Below, piece by piece: positions 1 through 12,600 of a stretch of DNA of 64,000 bases. The position numbers and the translations under genes are program-made. The stretch is from Apostichopus japonicus. Taxonomy: Eukaryota; Echinodermata; Holothuroidea; Aspidochirotida; Stichopodidae. The DNA is taken from the NCBI RefSeq assembly GCF_037975245.1, contig NC_092578.1, positions 15,546,321 to 15,610,320 on the forward strand, given 5' to 3'. The first letter of the stretch is position 1. Every line of letters begins with the position of its first letter. A model generated the notes under the pieces. It had not been told where the DNA came from, ran no database searches, and worked only from the letters and a program-made list of their open reading frames with translations.

Positions 1-640
1 TGTGGAGTATGTTTACTGTGATTTCATGTCTCTAGTCCATGTGTACACTGAGCATGGGTCGAGGAAATGTAAATTTCCCTATTATAAGTGGAGTATGTTT
101 GCTGTGATTTCATGTCTCTAATCCATGTGTAGACTTAGCATGGGTCGAGGAAATGTAAGTTTCCCTATTATAAGTGGAGTATGTTTGCTGTGATTTCATG
201 TCTCTAGTCCATGTGTACACTGAGCATGGGTCGAGGAAATGTAAATTTCCCTATTATAAGTGGAGTATGTTTGCTGTGATTTCATGTCTCTAGTCCATGT
301 GTACACTGAGCATGGGTCGAGGAAATGTAAATTTCCCTATTATAAGTGGAGTATGTTTGCTGTGATTTCATGTCTCTAATCCATGTGTAGACTTAGCATG
401 GGTCGAGGAAATGTAAGTTTCCCTATTATATGTGGAGTATGTTTACTGTGATTTCATGTCTCTAGTCCATGTGTACACTGAGCATGGGTCGAGGAAATGT
501 AAATTTCTCTATTACAAGTGGAGTACGTTTGCTGTGATTTCATGTCTCTAGTCCATGTGTAGATTTAGCATGGGTCAAGGAAAGGTAAGTTTCCATGTTA
601 TAAGTGGAGTATGCTTGCTGTGATTTCATGTTTCTAGCCA
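1..640. repeat. 86-87 bp tandem satellite, about 7.3 copies
   Basis: The unit starts with TGGAGTATGTTT and contains a conserved CATGGGTCGAGGAAATGTAA block. It recurs about every 87 bases, at roughly 2, 89, 175, 262, 348, 435, 521 and 607. Two subtypes differ in the middle (TGTACACTGAGC versus TGTAGACTTAGC) and are interspersed. The array ends about 40 bases before the first SENP exon in the window, so it lies in a SENP intron. Confidence 0.9.
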
Positions 641-683
641 TCCTTTTGAGCAATGTTGCCCCCCTTTTGTTTTCATTTTTTAG

Positions 684-768
684 GAAAGAACGATTCGAAT
701 CGTCCGTGAGGATATCGAGAAGAAAGGCCGAGGAACAGAATGAAGCGTACAAACTCATCTTAAAGAAG
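684..768 (+). CDS. SENP1: SENP exon a
   Basis: Follows a T-rich tract ending in AG and precedes GTGAGG. The first base completes a split codon, then 28 codons read [20 protein letters not shown] and onward: charged and helix-prone. The other two frames contain stops. Confidence 0.75.
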
Positions 769-3700
769 GTGAGGTCTCCGTCAAACTATGATTTGTTAGT
801 GCACCCATATTGACTGAATGCTCGCAAATACACGTTAGAGAAAAATGGTACGGTGTCCATGGATGACAATGGTTTAGTGTGACCACAGGTTGTAATGCGT
901 AGAAATGCACATATTAACAGGGTTAAGTGGCTGTAGATTACGTGGATAGAATGCAAATAAACGTGTGTCAGGTCAGGTAATAAGGGCTCTAGGGGTCAGC
1001 ATTTTATAGTTTAGCCATTGATCTGTAACCATACAAATGCATGTTTTGATGGAGTAAAGAGTCTGTAGAGGGCTGGCTCTCTTTGATTCCAAGATGTGAG
1101 GAACGACAACCAAGGGAAACCTGTTAAGGGAGTCGTAAAGTCGTATCAGTTTATCTTTGCTGTCAAAGAATACAATGCTGTTTGGATTTATAAAAATTTT
1201 TAAACATTGTACATATATTGTTGTAGGACCTGACAAGTTTGGAGTAGTTCTATCCTAAATATTGTCACCTCCCAAACCCGTTGGGAGTGATAAAGCTTAA
1301 TATCAGGATATCTTTGCCATCACAGTTAGATCTCTGTTTGGTTTTAGGCGTTGATTTTAAAACGTTGTATTTATGTTGTAGGATCTGACAAGTGTTGGGT
1401 AGTTCGTGTTGTAAATATTTGGCCCCAAACACCTCATAAATATTCATCATTGATACCAAAAAGTAATCTTGAAAAGTCTTTGCCGTTTTATTTGCCTTTT
1501 TATTTATATTTCGAAATCAGTGCATATTTTGGAGAGTTTTTTTATTGGGTAGTGCTGGAAATATAGCAAATTGAAAATGTGGCTACAAGTAATAATTTTG
1601 TTGCTTTTTGGAGAAAACTTGTATTTTCCTTTTTATTCTTTACAGAAAGAACTAGAAAGACAAAAAGCCGAGGAGAAGGTGAGAATTATTTATCTTCGAC
1701 AATGTAGAATACATTGGACATTTATTGTAACTCAAAGAGAACCTTTAATTAGCTGTTCATTCATACTTAGTAAAGATTCCTAAATCCTATTGGTCCATTC
1801 AGGTCAGCTGACCGTGGCTAATCCTGTGAGTAACGCACGGTAAAATTACGGGGCATCACTTTAATAAATCTTTGGTTATTTGTAACCAAAAATGTTTTGT
1901 TTTATGATTTTTCCCCCACACAAATGGTAGTGTATGAATGAACGGGGTTAATCAACGGTCTAGCGTGCGTTACTCACATGATTAATGCACTCCGGGTGTT
2001 AATGCTATCGCTGGATGCACTCGGGCTCCGCCCTCGTGCATCGCTTGCATTATCCCCCGATCGTGCATTAATCCTGTGAGTAACGCACGCTAGACCGTTG
2101 ATTAACCCCTTATTTAACTACTGCCCAAGAAAAGCCCCTACTGTAGACTGTCTATTGATTGGACCTAATAGATCATATTGAGTATAGCTATACAGAAAAT
2201 GATGTTACCTATCCTACATGGTATTTATTCATGACATTTATCATCGTCGTCCAAAATCTTAATTTAGTATAGATAGACCAAGAAGGATGTTATCTATCCC
2301 GCATGGTATGAATTCATAACATAGTTTAACACAATAACCACTGCACGGTCTGTAGAGATAATCCTTGATTATTTGATTATTGAGTCATTCTAGTTGAGCA
2401 AGATTTTGTAGCTTTGGACACTGTGTTTATCAGTACCCAATGGACTGAGTGGAGAGAGTTATGTAGAGGTAGATAGGTTGGGTCGAATGGAGAGGAGGAT
2501 TGATTAATTAATCTGATTTTTTAATTAATGGATCTATTCTGATAATGATTGATTGATTTAATGAAGTATTCAGGTTTATCTACGTGCATTTTACAATTAA
2601 TCATGATGACCCTGATCTACAGGCAAAGGCTTTAATAGAGAAAGAAATATCCATCCACGATGTCGAGAAAGAGTTTCCTCTCTTGGAACCCGATTTGGAA
2701 CCAGAGGAGGTCGAAGAAGAAGAGGCTTTGGTAGAACTGACTCCCGAGATGGAAGACGAGATTGACAGAGCCCTCCATCCGAATCCACCTGGTCAGGAAC
2801 TGGTCAGAGGGTATAAGATCCAGCTGACCAGAGGGGACATCCAAACGTTGAAAGGTCTCAACTGGTTAAACGATGAGGTAAGGAGCAAAGAAAAAGCCCT
2901 CTCCCATCCCCCCCCCTCCCCCTCAGCCATAAAAGATATTGGAATAAATTGAATGCATGGATATTTATATTGTTAATGATGTAAGTCTTTGAGAACATTG
3001 GACTGTTTCTCGCAGGACACTTTAAGCAATTGTATCAAGTTTGTCCCACCAGAAGTTCGTTCTGATGCAAGGACAATGCTTCGAGGACAGGAAGAACTTG
3101 ATACTAATACCTGATACTGACTTGGTACTTATACTCAATAGTAACATTTGATGACAACATTTGATTCGGATACCTGATAATAGCAATCAATAAAAAAAAT
3201 GTGATTTATAATACTTAATACTAACACCCGCTCATTGTACTTGATACTAACTTGGTACATAAACCCAATAGTAACACTTGGTACGGAAACCAATGACAAC
3301 ACTTGATACGGATACCTGATGATAACAATCGATAAGAAAACCCATATTAATAATACTTAATACTAACACCCGATCATGATACTTGATACTCATACATGAT
3401 ACAAACTTGGTACTTATACTCAATAGTAACACTTGATAAGGATACCTGATGATAACACTTGATGCATACCTGATAATAACAACCGATAAATAAAAACTGA
3501 TTAATAATACTTAATACTAACACCTGATCATGATACTTGATACTCATACTTGATCGTAACACTTGACATTCAAGCTGTCTCTCCTTTTAACAGGTTGTCA
3601 ACTTTTTCTTCAGTATGTTAGCAGAAAGAAGTGATAACAATGAGGTTAGTAGTTAATAATAAACGTTGCTTACAGCATTTTGATTTTATAATTTTGCTGT

Positions 3701-6700
3701 CACTTTCGTTATTGAGAAGGATTTTTTTTTTTCACATCTTGGTCATATCCTCAACGTGGGGACTGTTAACATCTGTAGTTGTAGAAAATCTCCAATTAGG
3801 ACAAAGGAGTGTAAGGATGAGGAGAGGGGTGGTGATGCCTGTTTTTGTTTTCAATAAAATGTACTTGAAAAAATGGAAAATTCACGGGGGGAAAATTGGT
3901 GTAATGAACAATCTGCAATTTTTCTTACAGTAATAAATTATTCCGACTGTATCGAATGCAGATTTAGCAAGGCTAATCTTTGAAGAATTAGATGATTTCA
4001 TGTTGTAGAGGGTTGCTTTTCAAAATTGTCATTTCAAAGTTCGATGAACTTCATCTTGAGTTCGGCCAATCACAGATCAGACCAATTCTCAGAGGCTCAC
4101 CCCAGTTTTTGGAGGAATTTTAGGCACTGAACCGAAAGTGAGTAAATCTTGACTGATGTGACCATTTTATATATTTCTCATTTTGCTTGCAGAATCTGCC
4201 AAAAGTTCACACTTTCAACACATTCTTTTACCCAAAACTGATGAAAGATGGTTATTCCTCACTCCGTCGGTGGACGAAGAGAGTGGATGTATTTTCCAAG
4301 GACCTACTGTTGGTTCCTGTACATTTAGGTGTTCATTGGTGCTTAGCAGTAAGTCTATTTTTTATTTGTGGTGCGATCGTGGTGTGATTATTGTAAGGTT
4401 TTAAGGTGTTAGTAAGGTTGGTGCTTTGCAGTAAGTCTACTTTTTATATGTGGTATGTTCATATTGGATTATTGTGAGAAGTTATGGTGTTGGTAAGGTG
4501 TTCACTGGTGCTTAGCAGTAAGTCTACTTTTTATATGTGGTATGTTCATGGTGTGATTATTGTAGGAAGTTATGGTGTTAGTAAGCTGTTCATTGGTGCC
4601 AAGCAGGTAGTCAACTTTTTATATGGGGTATGATTGTGGTGTTATTATTGTAAGGTGTTATGGTGTAAGTAAGGTGTTCATTGGTGCTTAGCAGGAAGTT
4701 TACATTTGATGTATCACGATGGTGTTTTTGTAGTAAGGTGCCTATTGTTGCTTTGCTGTAAGTGTACATTTTGAACGTAAAACTATCACCATGGGGTCAT
4801 TTTGGTAAGGTTCTGTCGGTGTTGCTAAGGTGTTCATTTTGTTAAAATTTTCAAGATAGCAAGTTGCTTTGGTGTTAGTAAGGTTTAAATTGTTGCTAAG
4901 CAGTAATTTTACATAACAAAGTTATCATAATCCAGTCGTAAATCAGGTGCTACACATTTGTACAACGCCAAGGAAACCTAAACTTCTATCAATAGTTATT
5001 TTCAGCAGTTGCCAAACACAATGTGTCAAGTTATTTTATGATGCATTACATTGAGAAAAAACAATGTGTGAACTCTTAAGAATGTCATTGTCTTTTCAGG
5101 TTATAGATTTTCGAAAGAAGCTAATTACTTACTACGACTCCATGAATGGCATTAATGACAAGTGTTTAAATGCCTTAAAGTAAGTCTTAACATCAGCTGT
5201 TTATTGATACAGTAGGCTAAGAGGCCTAACCAGGCAATTATTTAAAAACAAAAATATGTAAAGCTTTGTTTCTTTGTTTTATTTGTTTCTTACTCCACAT
5301 GTACTTTATATTCATTTTTAAGTTGTTTGAAGAGAAATTCTGCTTAGACTCAAAAGAATTCCATGCTGGCCTACTTATTGTTCATGAATGGTCAAATGAA
5401 CAGAAGTCACAAAATAATCATAGTTAGATAAATGTTCAGTTACTAAGTATTTACTCAAAGTTGTAGACCACCAACTGGCTTTATCACATTATTGACAATT
5501 TATAGTTTTCTTCTCATAGCAGAGCATGCCATACTAGTGAGGACTCGTAGATTAAATTGCTTTGTGGTGGCATCCCACACTAGTCCCTTACTTAACTAGA
5601 CGAATGCAACAGGTTTTCAAAAATTTCAATTCTACGATCCTTTCTGTCCTTTGGTTTACAAGTTGGCTGCATGTTTCTCGACTTCTTCTTCCTTCGTTAA
5701 AAATTAATCGGTTTCTCTTTTTGATCTTACCTAATTAAGACAATGCCTAACAAAGACAATGCCAGTTTAACGAATAATCTGTCTGTTTTTGACCTTAGGG
5801 AGTATTTGACGTCGGAGCACGAAGACAAGAAGAAGAGTCCGTACGACGTATCAGGATGGGAGCTAATCCACGCCAAAAACATTCCAGTGCAACTGAACGG
5901 CAGCGACTGTGGCGTCTTTGCCTGCAAGTTTGCAGAATATCTGACCAGAGATGCCCCCATCAACTTTTCTCAGGTAAACCTGAAACTATAATATATGTTA
6001 CTACAGTAGGCTATGAGGCCTAACCATTATTAATAAAAAAAATTAAGAAAACAATTCTACATATTATTACAGTAGGCAACGAGGCCTAACCATTATTTAT
6101 AAATACAATAAGAAAAACTTCTTGCAGGTGGCCAGAGATCGGACATCAGGTAGGACAGTCCAGCAAGACAATGCAACGTCCTCCATACGGGCGTGACGTT
6201 TCACTGGACTGATGTTTGTTCTGCATTTCTAACAAAAGGATTTGAAATACAAAATTAAAACCGTGTGTCGTATTTATTTATCCAATTCTACAGCTAAACA
6301 TTTAAAATTATATATGGATATGTAGGTACCGATTTAGTTAGTCTGACTTATGATTTAATCTTTTTTGCATTTTTTTTTTTAAACTATTTTACTTTTTACA
6401 TACTTCTGAATTTATTTTGGAATATATGCGTTCAGGTTTTATTTTATATATATATTTTTTTATGATTGTTTAGTACAGGTGTTTTCTATATTGTTGCTTT
6501 AGGTTTTTACATTTCATGCCTTATTGGTTCTATATATTTAATATGTAGGTTTTTGTTACTATTTGTTTTTAGGTTTTACATTTGTAAAGCGCATTGAGCA
6601 GCTTTGCTAATTATGAGCTATATAAATATTACTTATTATTTCCAGCGTTTCGGACAAGTTTTGATGCGTGGCTGATGACCTCTGGTCCATGTCATCTCGT

Positions 6701-6813
6701 CGGCATCCCATGGAGCCGTTTTTAGCATTTGCCTATTTTTCTTCTCACAGGAGGACATGCCCTATTTCAGAAGACGGATGGTATGGGAATTCCTTCACAA
6801 GACTTTGCTGTGA
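684..6813 (+). CDS. SENP1: Sentrin/SUMO-specific protease, SENP1/SENP2 type (3' part, eight exons)
   Basis: Cysteine protease (peptidase family C48, ULP) that matures SUMO precursors and removes SUMO from target proteins, mainly in the nucleus and at nuclear pores. Eight exons with consistent GT-AG phases give about 298 codons ending in TGA. The order is a charged coiled-coil-like segment (first two exons), an acidic linker, then the full ULP domain. Visible motifs are LNWLNDE (SUMO-binding start of the domain), GVHWCLA with the catalytic His, TYYDSMNG with the catalytic Asp, and [14 protein letters not shown] with the oxyanion Gln and nucleophile Cys. The C-terminus [17 protein letters not shown] is typical of SENP1/2. 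The N-terminal half lies upstream of base 1. SENP1 and SENP2 separated in vertebrates, so an invertebrate gene may be orthologous to both. It converges on NEK10. Confidence 0.93.
1646..1678 (+). CDS. SENP1: SENP exon b, 33 bp microexon
   Basis: Between TTCTTTACAG and GTGAGA, phase 0 on both sides, encoding [11 protein letters not shown]. It continues the charged helix of the preceding exon. Its length is a multiple of three, so it could be skipped without a frameshift. Confidence 0.75.
1800..2112. mobile_element. Palindromic MITE-like element in SENP intron
   Basis: Two near-perfect inverted arms of about 46 bases (1944-1989 and 2064-2109) share the core GGTCTAGCGTGCGTTACTCAC and its complement. 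They flank a GC-rich centre that is itself partly palindromic (GCACTCGGGCTCCGCCCTCG). A third partial copy of the arm (CCTGTGAGTAACGCACGG) lies at about 1822. No ORF. Looks like a non-autonomous DNA element; the superfamily is not clear to me. Confidence 0.65.
2623..2877 (+). CDS. SENP1: SENP exon c (acidic linker and start of ULP domain)
   Basis: 85 codons in phase 0 between GATCTACAG and GTAAGG. An acidic stretch ([20 protein letters not shown]) leads into ITLTRxDIQTL-like sequence and ends [10 protein letters not shown], the conserved start of the SENP catalytic domain. Confidence 0.92.
3095..3575. repeat. About 145 bp degenerate tandem repeat, about 3.3 copies
   Basis: Units begin near 3100, 3241, 3380 and 3534. 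They are built from short motifs such as ACTTGATAC, GGATACCTGATGATAAC and AATACTTAATACTAACACC. Intronic in SENP, ending just before the acceptor of the next exon. No coding signal. Confidence 0.75.
3594..3644 (+). CDS. SENP1: SENP exon d
   Basis: 17 codons, phase 0, after CTTTTAACAG and before [23 protein letters not shown]. It corresponds to the IINFYMNMLMERS helix of SENP1. Confidence 0.92.
4193..4348 (+). CDS. SENP1: SENP exon e (catalytic His)
   Basis: 52 codons, phase 0, after TTGCTTGCAG and before GTAAGT. It contains [21 protein letters not shown] and HLGVHWCLA. The His of GVHW is the catalytic histidine, six codons from the exon end. Confidence 0.95.
4328..4925. repeat. About 86 bp tandem repeat seeded from the exon e 3' edge
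   Basis: The first unit overlaps the end of exon e. Later units at about 4415, 4497, 4585, 4673, 4735, 4826 and 4880 repeat the exon edge (GTGTTCAYTGGTGCTTAGCA), the donor GTAAGTCTA and intron sequence (CTTTTTATATGTGGTATG). The copy at 4499-4518 still encodes VHWCLA and is followed by an intact GTAAGT. Similarity decays downstream. Confidence 0.85.
5100..5179 (+). CDS. SENP1: SENP exon f (catalytic Asp)
   Basis: After TCTTTTCAG, before GTAAGT, ending with two bases of a split Lys codon. [17 protein letters not shown] carries the catalytic Asp. Confidence 0.95.
5799..5973 (+). CDS. SENP1: SENP exon g (catalytic Gln and Cys)
   Basis: After GACCTTAG, before [18 protein letters not shown], then [20 protein letters not shown] with the nucleophile Cys and the conserved Gln five residues before the DC pair, ending INFSQ. 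Confidence 0.95.
6751..6813 (+). CDS. SENP1: SENP last coding exon
   Basis: After CTTCTCACAG, phase 0: [20 protein letters not shown] then TGA. It matches the invariant C-terminal helix of SENP1/2 (HMPYFRKRMVWEILH). Confidence 0.95.
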   Translation, partial: EDMPYFRRRMVWEFLHKTLL

Positions 6814-9559
6814 AAGCTTTAGATTCTCAAAGTGTGAGGGCAAAGATGCAGCTGAAACAACCTCTTTGGGAGAATTATCGGAATGGACGGAAGGAAGCAA
6901 AAGGTATTACTCGATGGAAGATGTCTTGGAATGGCATAAGGAACGCAGCGAAGTACAACACGGAAATATGTCGGAGACAAGTTTGTTAGGGTCATTCAAG
7001 AGGGTAAAGAACGGGTAACTCTTGTTACTCGGGGGGAATTGCCTGCCTCGAAATGACAGTCATTGAAATTCCACGTCACATGTTTAAAGGTAGCAGTATT
7101 AACAAGTAACTGAAAAAATTGTGGCATTACAATGCAAAAAACAATGCTCTGATTTTGAGAAGTCTAGATTATTATTGATCATCCATGAAATCTAAGAAGG
7201 GGTTATTGCAAACAAGTAATTTATGAAGGTGCTAAAAAGCTGGATCCACTTGAGAAACAAAATAATTAATAAAATTACATCACCTCATCACTGTAGGGTG
7301 AAAAAAAAAAGAAGTAAAATCAGAGAAAGTATGAATGGTTTAATAATCAAGGATTTATTGGACAGTTGTTGCCTCCATTCTGAGTGAAATTGTTCCCCTT
7401 GCACATATTGCATAGCATGTGTACAGAAATTACTTGATGTATATTACTATTATTATTATTATCATTTGTTGTAATAAATATTGTAAATATATCTATACAG
7501 AAAAGATAACTGCAAATAGACAAACTTTTGTTATAAATACAAATTTGCGTTGTTTTTTAATCATTAAAAACACTACGAAGAAGCACAATTGCATAACTGC
7601 TCAGTTTTACAACCTATTATTGTTATGTTCTTGATAGCTCAGTTTAAGCACAGGCCTCCTAATCCTGACGATACTGTCTCATTATCCTGATCTCCTAATC
7701 CTGAGGCCTCCTAATCCTGACGTCACTGGTCATTGTTCGTTCTAGCCAGACATTTCAAAGATATATATTCGTAACGTTTCGTCAAAGTAGGATTTTATTC
7801 TGTGTTATTTCCATTACATTGTAGCAAATATTTTGAAACGCAACAGACAACTGGTTACCAATATATGCTTCATCTTTAGGTCCAAACCTAAACTGTCCTT
7901 GCATTCAACTGTCCTTGCATTTTCAACAATGGAGCTGAAAATGCAGAGAATATTGGTAAATTAATAAAACATTGCAAATTTCAAGATTAACCAGCAACAC
8001 ATTGGTCCAAACCTGAATATACTTTCTCCATAACTATATTAGAAAACTCTTATACATAATATTAAATTGATTTTGATAAACTCTTGAGGCACTTATAAAA
8101 CCAACAAACCCTCTGCACACATGTTCAAGGTCCCTATGAGTAAATCCAACACCAATAGGGACGAGTAAAATGGACGGATGAAAAACTATCGGATAATGCT
8201 GAACAATATAGATAAAAACTATCCTTGCTGGAATAAAGACACATCAAAATATATAGAGATCTTCTTCATATTAATAATACATTTAGTAGAATATTTCACT
8301 TATTTACATTAGATATTTATAGATTGATATCGTCGTTTTTCATTTCCTAGTTTTAAGCTATTATATTAAAAATTAAATTTAAAGAAGCCACAAAAGAACG
8401 TCATTATGATCAAAATTTTCCCATCAATATTGCCTCCAAAATGTTAAGCTTGCTAAAACAACCCATAATGCCATCATTGTGATTGATCCAGTTTCATTCC
8501 ATGCCCCCTCCCCTCCCCCCACCCCCCAGTCTGTCTCTGACCAAGGCCCTGCTAGGATTGAAACTTCACTAATGCCCATTATCACAGATATCGCAAATAT
8601 ACTTCACCAAAGCATACACATATATTTGTATCTATTACATAAGACCCAAAACATGGATGTGACGTCACAGATTTGGTTAGCCCCCAGACTGCCCATATTT
8701 TTCAAGGGCCTGTCACTGGGTTCTCATTTTCAGGAAAACACCCTCCCTAGCCATATACCTACCTGTGTTACATGTAATGTCAACTACTTAAAAAAAAAAT
8801 TGTGTTTCTGCTAGATCCTTTTTCAAAATCTTCAGCAGAAAAAAGTTTTTATATATTGCTCTCGGAGAGAAAATACCGCCCTGCATCCCCAAGTTGTTAC
8901 GTCATTGATATGGATCAAACATAATAACGTGTAAATAAGGTTGAATAAATAAGCAAGTTGCTTAAAGAAAATGACAATAGTATTATTTACAGTTAATCAA
9001 GGTGAAATGTTCAAGGTGTTTTACTAAGATACAAAACAAAATATGGAATGTGTAGCATTTTCAAAAAAAAAAAAAAGCAATCGATAAAAATTATACAATT
9101 TTGCATTAAAAATTCAAATAAATTCTATACAAATTTGCCTCTATGACAAGGCCTCCGGTAGAGCGGCAGGGGTTTGCAGACTGCTGTTAGTACTATACCA
9201 ATCTTTGGCCTAGATGGATTGCCATCTTAAAGGATAAAATTCCTCCAGCACCCTTCGGGCCGTTTTTCTTTTCCCTTCACCTCCATTCTGTTATCCGCAA
9301 ATTGTAAAAGTTTTCCCGTATATGCCGGACACTTCCCAATGTTGGTAGGTTTCATCAAGCCATCAAGAGTTCTACCGAAGGAAGCTAATCCGTACATTAC
9401 TGTTCTTGTTCATCTCTACCAACCACTCCCGTGGGTTGTCACTGCTAAACACGTAAATGGATAGCCCAGAAAATCTCTCGTAACTTTGAAGTAACTCCCG
9501 GCAAAGGTTACAGTGCATGAATAAATGTCTGTGGGTTGTTAGTAACTGCCCGGGCAGCA
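6814..9559. other. Convergent 3' flanks of SENP and NEK10
   Basis: No coding region recognised. Contains the SENP 3' UTR, with candidate AATAAA signals at 7268-7273 and 7473-7478. Also a short tandem CCTCCTAATCCTGA motif (7650-7725), AT-rich sequence, and toward 9560 probably the NEK10 3' UTR, which is more mixed in composition. I could not place the NEK10 polyadenylation site. Confidence 0.6.
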
Positions 9560-9641
9560 TCAGGCCTCGTACGATAACATTCTTCGTCCACCAGTTCGCT
9601 GTGGGCTGTTAGGGATGGGTCCCAGAGGGATTGTCTTGTGC
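9560..9641 (-). CDS. NEK10: NEK10 coding exon 34 (stop)
   Basis: After CTTATACCACAG. The first base completes Arg1149, then HKTIPLGPIPNSPQRTGGRR and MLSYEA, TGA. It resembles the RYHSYPWGTKNHPTKR end of human NEK10. Without this splice the preceding exon would stop at once (GCT AGG TAG). Confidence 0.7.
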
Positions 9642-12600
9642 CTGTGGTATAAGAAAATGAAAATATGCCATTTGCTGTTTTCATTACCAGTTGGCTGGAT
9701 GAGTAGAGGGAAAGGGGGGTTACAGCCCAAGAGGCAGGGTTCATCCCGGTGATATAATAGTCCCCAGGGGCTCAACCTGCCTCTGAAGGTCCCAAATACC
9801 AACCACTACTCGCATACTTACTGGGTATACCCTCTATCTCGAAAACCAAATACTTCTTTTAAATCAATCCTGGCTCCAACTATATTCATCTGCTACCACA
9901 TTACATCCTGGTTCATGATGCCTTAATTCATGTTATCAAGGTTAATTTCTATCAGAATAGAGTTTACACATATTTGATTCTATTTCATTAATTAACAATG
10001 TTCCATATATAAAGCCAGTCCAAATTGATTGATTTCTCTCTGTAACCTGAGGTATCAGAGGTTTTAACGATCTCTGTCATACCAGTCACCGAGTGGGATG
10101 TTTGTGATGGAGACATGTAAACTAGCCTGTTTTTTGAACCCTATTTGCTAAATTGCTTAAAAAAAATTAAAAAATTGAAAATGATAAAACTTTGGAAGAC
10201 TTAAACCCATGCATATACCTACCTAGCATTTGGTGACATATCATAGTAACCACTCTCGACCAGCACGCTCTCGATGAAGTTCTGCATCTGTTCGTAGGTA
10301 ATGCCGATATCTGTATCGTTAGGATCAAAGCCAGTATTAGCTGCAAAAGGAAAAAACAAAAGTCAAAAACAAGAAAAACAAAGGTCAGTTGAGTCATTGA
10401 AGCAGTAGTCTTTCCTTTCGACAGAATTTTGACAATACTAAACATATATCGGTATTCTACGGAAATATAAACTATAAAAATCCACGGATCACATGATCAA
10501 AAAGTATCTTTATAGAGCCATCTAGAGTCATGTTTCTTAACCTAGGGGTGCGAGACAGGAAGCAAAGGGGTGTGGGATTATAAGCATCAAAAATATAATG
10601 TTCAAAGCATTCATCCACAGCCTGTAAAGGGGATGGAATTTTTTTTTAGGCAATTGCTAACAGGTGTGGTTATTCGACAAGGGTAAGGAACACTGCTCTG
10701 TTGCAATGCCAACATATGATTCAAACAGGTTTGTTGACACGAGTCTTGCACTAACCAGCGTACATGGATGCCGACTTTCTTAAAAATGGAACTCGAGCAA
10801 AGCTGGTGACCGTAGGGGGTCAAAGATCAAAAACCTCAGTACTGACCAAGTAGCTACTAACACGCTTGACTAAAAGCTTATGCTGCAGATTGAAAATGTG
10901 ACAGTCTTAGCTCTAGCCAACAAGTGACTGACATATTGCTTTCCCCCAGAGTAAAGATCTACCAGATTTAGACAGCTCAAAGCTGTAGCAAAGTTGTTCA
11001 TACATCGTGAACAATTTTTAACCTTCGTCTACCAGTAAACTTCCTAAATGGTTTATGCACTTGTGAGTTAAAAAAAAACACAAATGAGTTTTTATCTCAC
11101 CTGGTTTTTCTCCGGTCGTCTGAAGAGCGGTCTCTTCCCTGGAAGCTTGTCTCAGCAGGTAGCAAGCTTCTCCTACCCCAAGGTTGATATCGATGAGCTC
11201 TTTGGATCCTGCGACGACCTGAGACACAAATATTGATACAATTATTACAAAAATAAAATATTGATAGATATTTAAAAGACTGACTTTGAGACAAATGCCA
11301 GATAGAATAACCATGCATAGTGATGGCTCTTTGGAAGGGTCAAGAAAGAAAATGAGACATTTAGAGCAATATCACCAGAAATAAATTAATAAAAACCTCC
11401 CTATACCTGGAATGATGCTAATGGGTAAGTCAGAAGGGTGTTCAAATACTAAGGCCTCAATAGTCTAACCTATATGATCAGTGCAAAATTGTGGTCCCAT
11501 TTTTTGGCAGGCCAGATTTGGACCATGTGACTAGACTAGACTAGGCTATCAAGAAACCCTGCTGTATAGTGTACCAAGATGAACCATCTATCGTACAAAA
11601 CCATGTCAAGCTGAAACAAATCCCATCAAACTGGAAAATAATTTTTTTTAAGGAATTTTTTTATTCTTTATTTCAAAAGCAATATTTCTCTCTCTACCTA
11701 TTCTTTTCTGTATTAACATTCTTTCATGTCCTGCAAGGCTACTAAATTTACGGGGAAAAAAAAGAAAAATTCATTTGACGATAATTAACGCTGTACCTTC
11801 TTCAGCTCGCTCTTCAAATTGACGATTGTGCTCTGTGGAGAGAAGAGCGCCCTCTTAAACCTTTCAATCACCTTTCTCCGTGGGTTAGGGGTAAGCGTAG
11901 GGGGTAACTGAGAGATGAAGATGATCTTATGGATGATGTGGAGCATCTTCAAGACCGGGTCGCTGATCTGACGGACTTTCCTCGGAGAGATGGTCAGGGT
12001 CGCTGCCGCTGTGGCTGTAGAAGGAAATAAGATGCGAAAAATTTGATAAGTGCAAGTTTTTGGAGGCCTTCTTTTGAATGAGGCTGGGTCCTGTTTCATT
12101 TGTACTAAAACAAAACCACTCATTATTCCTCATAAATACTGTAAAGTCTGTCTTTTCACAGAAAGAGTCAGAATCTACGAAAAGGTGTCAGCGCTCTGCA
12201 GAGGCCAATTAAATCTGGCCAGCGGAAGATTTCAATTGGATCCGGAAAAAAAAAATAATCTTGCATTAATCAGGTTGATGTGGGCTCTTATAGTCTTAGG
12301 TTTGAGTACCCTACCCAGCCAAACTCTGCTGATTGATCAACATAGGTATGTTTAGAGTTTGTATGTCCCTTAGTTCGAACTAATGTTCCTCACTGGTCCT
12401 CTTAGTAAAATGTTTGAGAACCCCTGACCTACTCACTGTCTAATCGGAGGTCCTGTGTTTTTGCGAGATGAAAAGTACTTTCCTTGTGGTTGTGCATCTC
12501 CAAATTACTTTGAGCTATTGAAGAGTATTTAATTTGACAATTTAATGTTTCAGCAAAGAAAATAAAATAATACTTTCAGGTACTTTCAAGTTGTTGAAGT

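Noticed and set aside
6128-6149. 22 bp candidate SENP microexon between TTCTTGCAG and GTAGGA
   Set aside because: 22 bp would shift the frame before the conserved [10 protein letters not shown] exon; the direct splice 5973 to 6751 fits perfectly.
6668-7018. 116-codon plus-strand ORF over the SENP last exon
   Set aside because: Out of frame with the conserved SENP C-terminus; a shadow of the exon and 3' UTR.
12354-12430. hAT end (TTTGAGAACCCCTG-like) near 12412-12425
   Set aside because: Only one terminus is visible, with no matching partner or target-site duplication.
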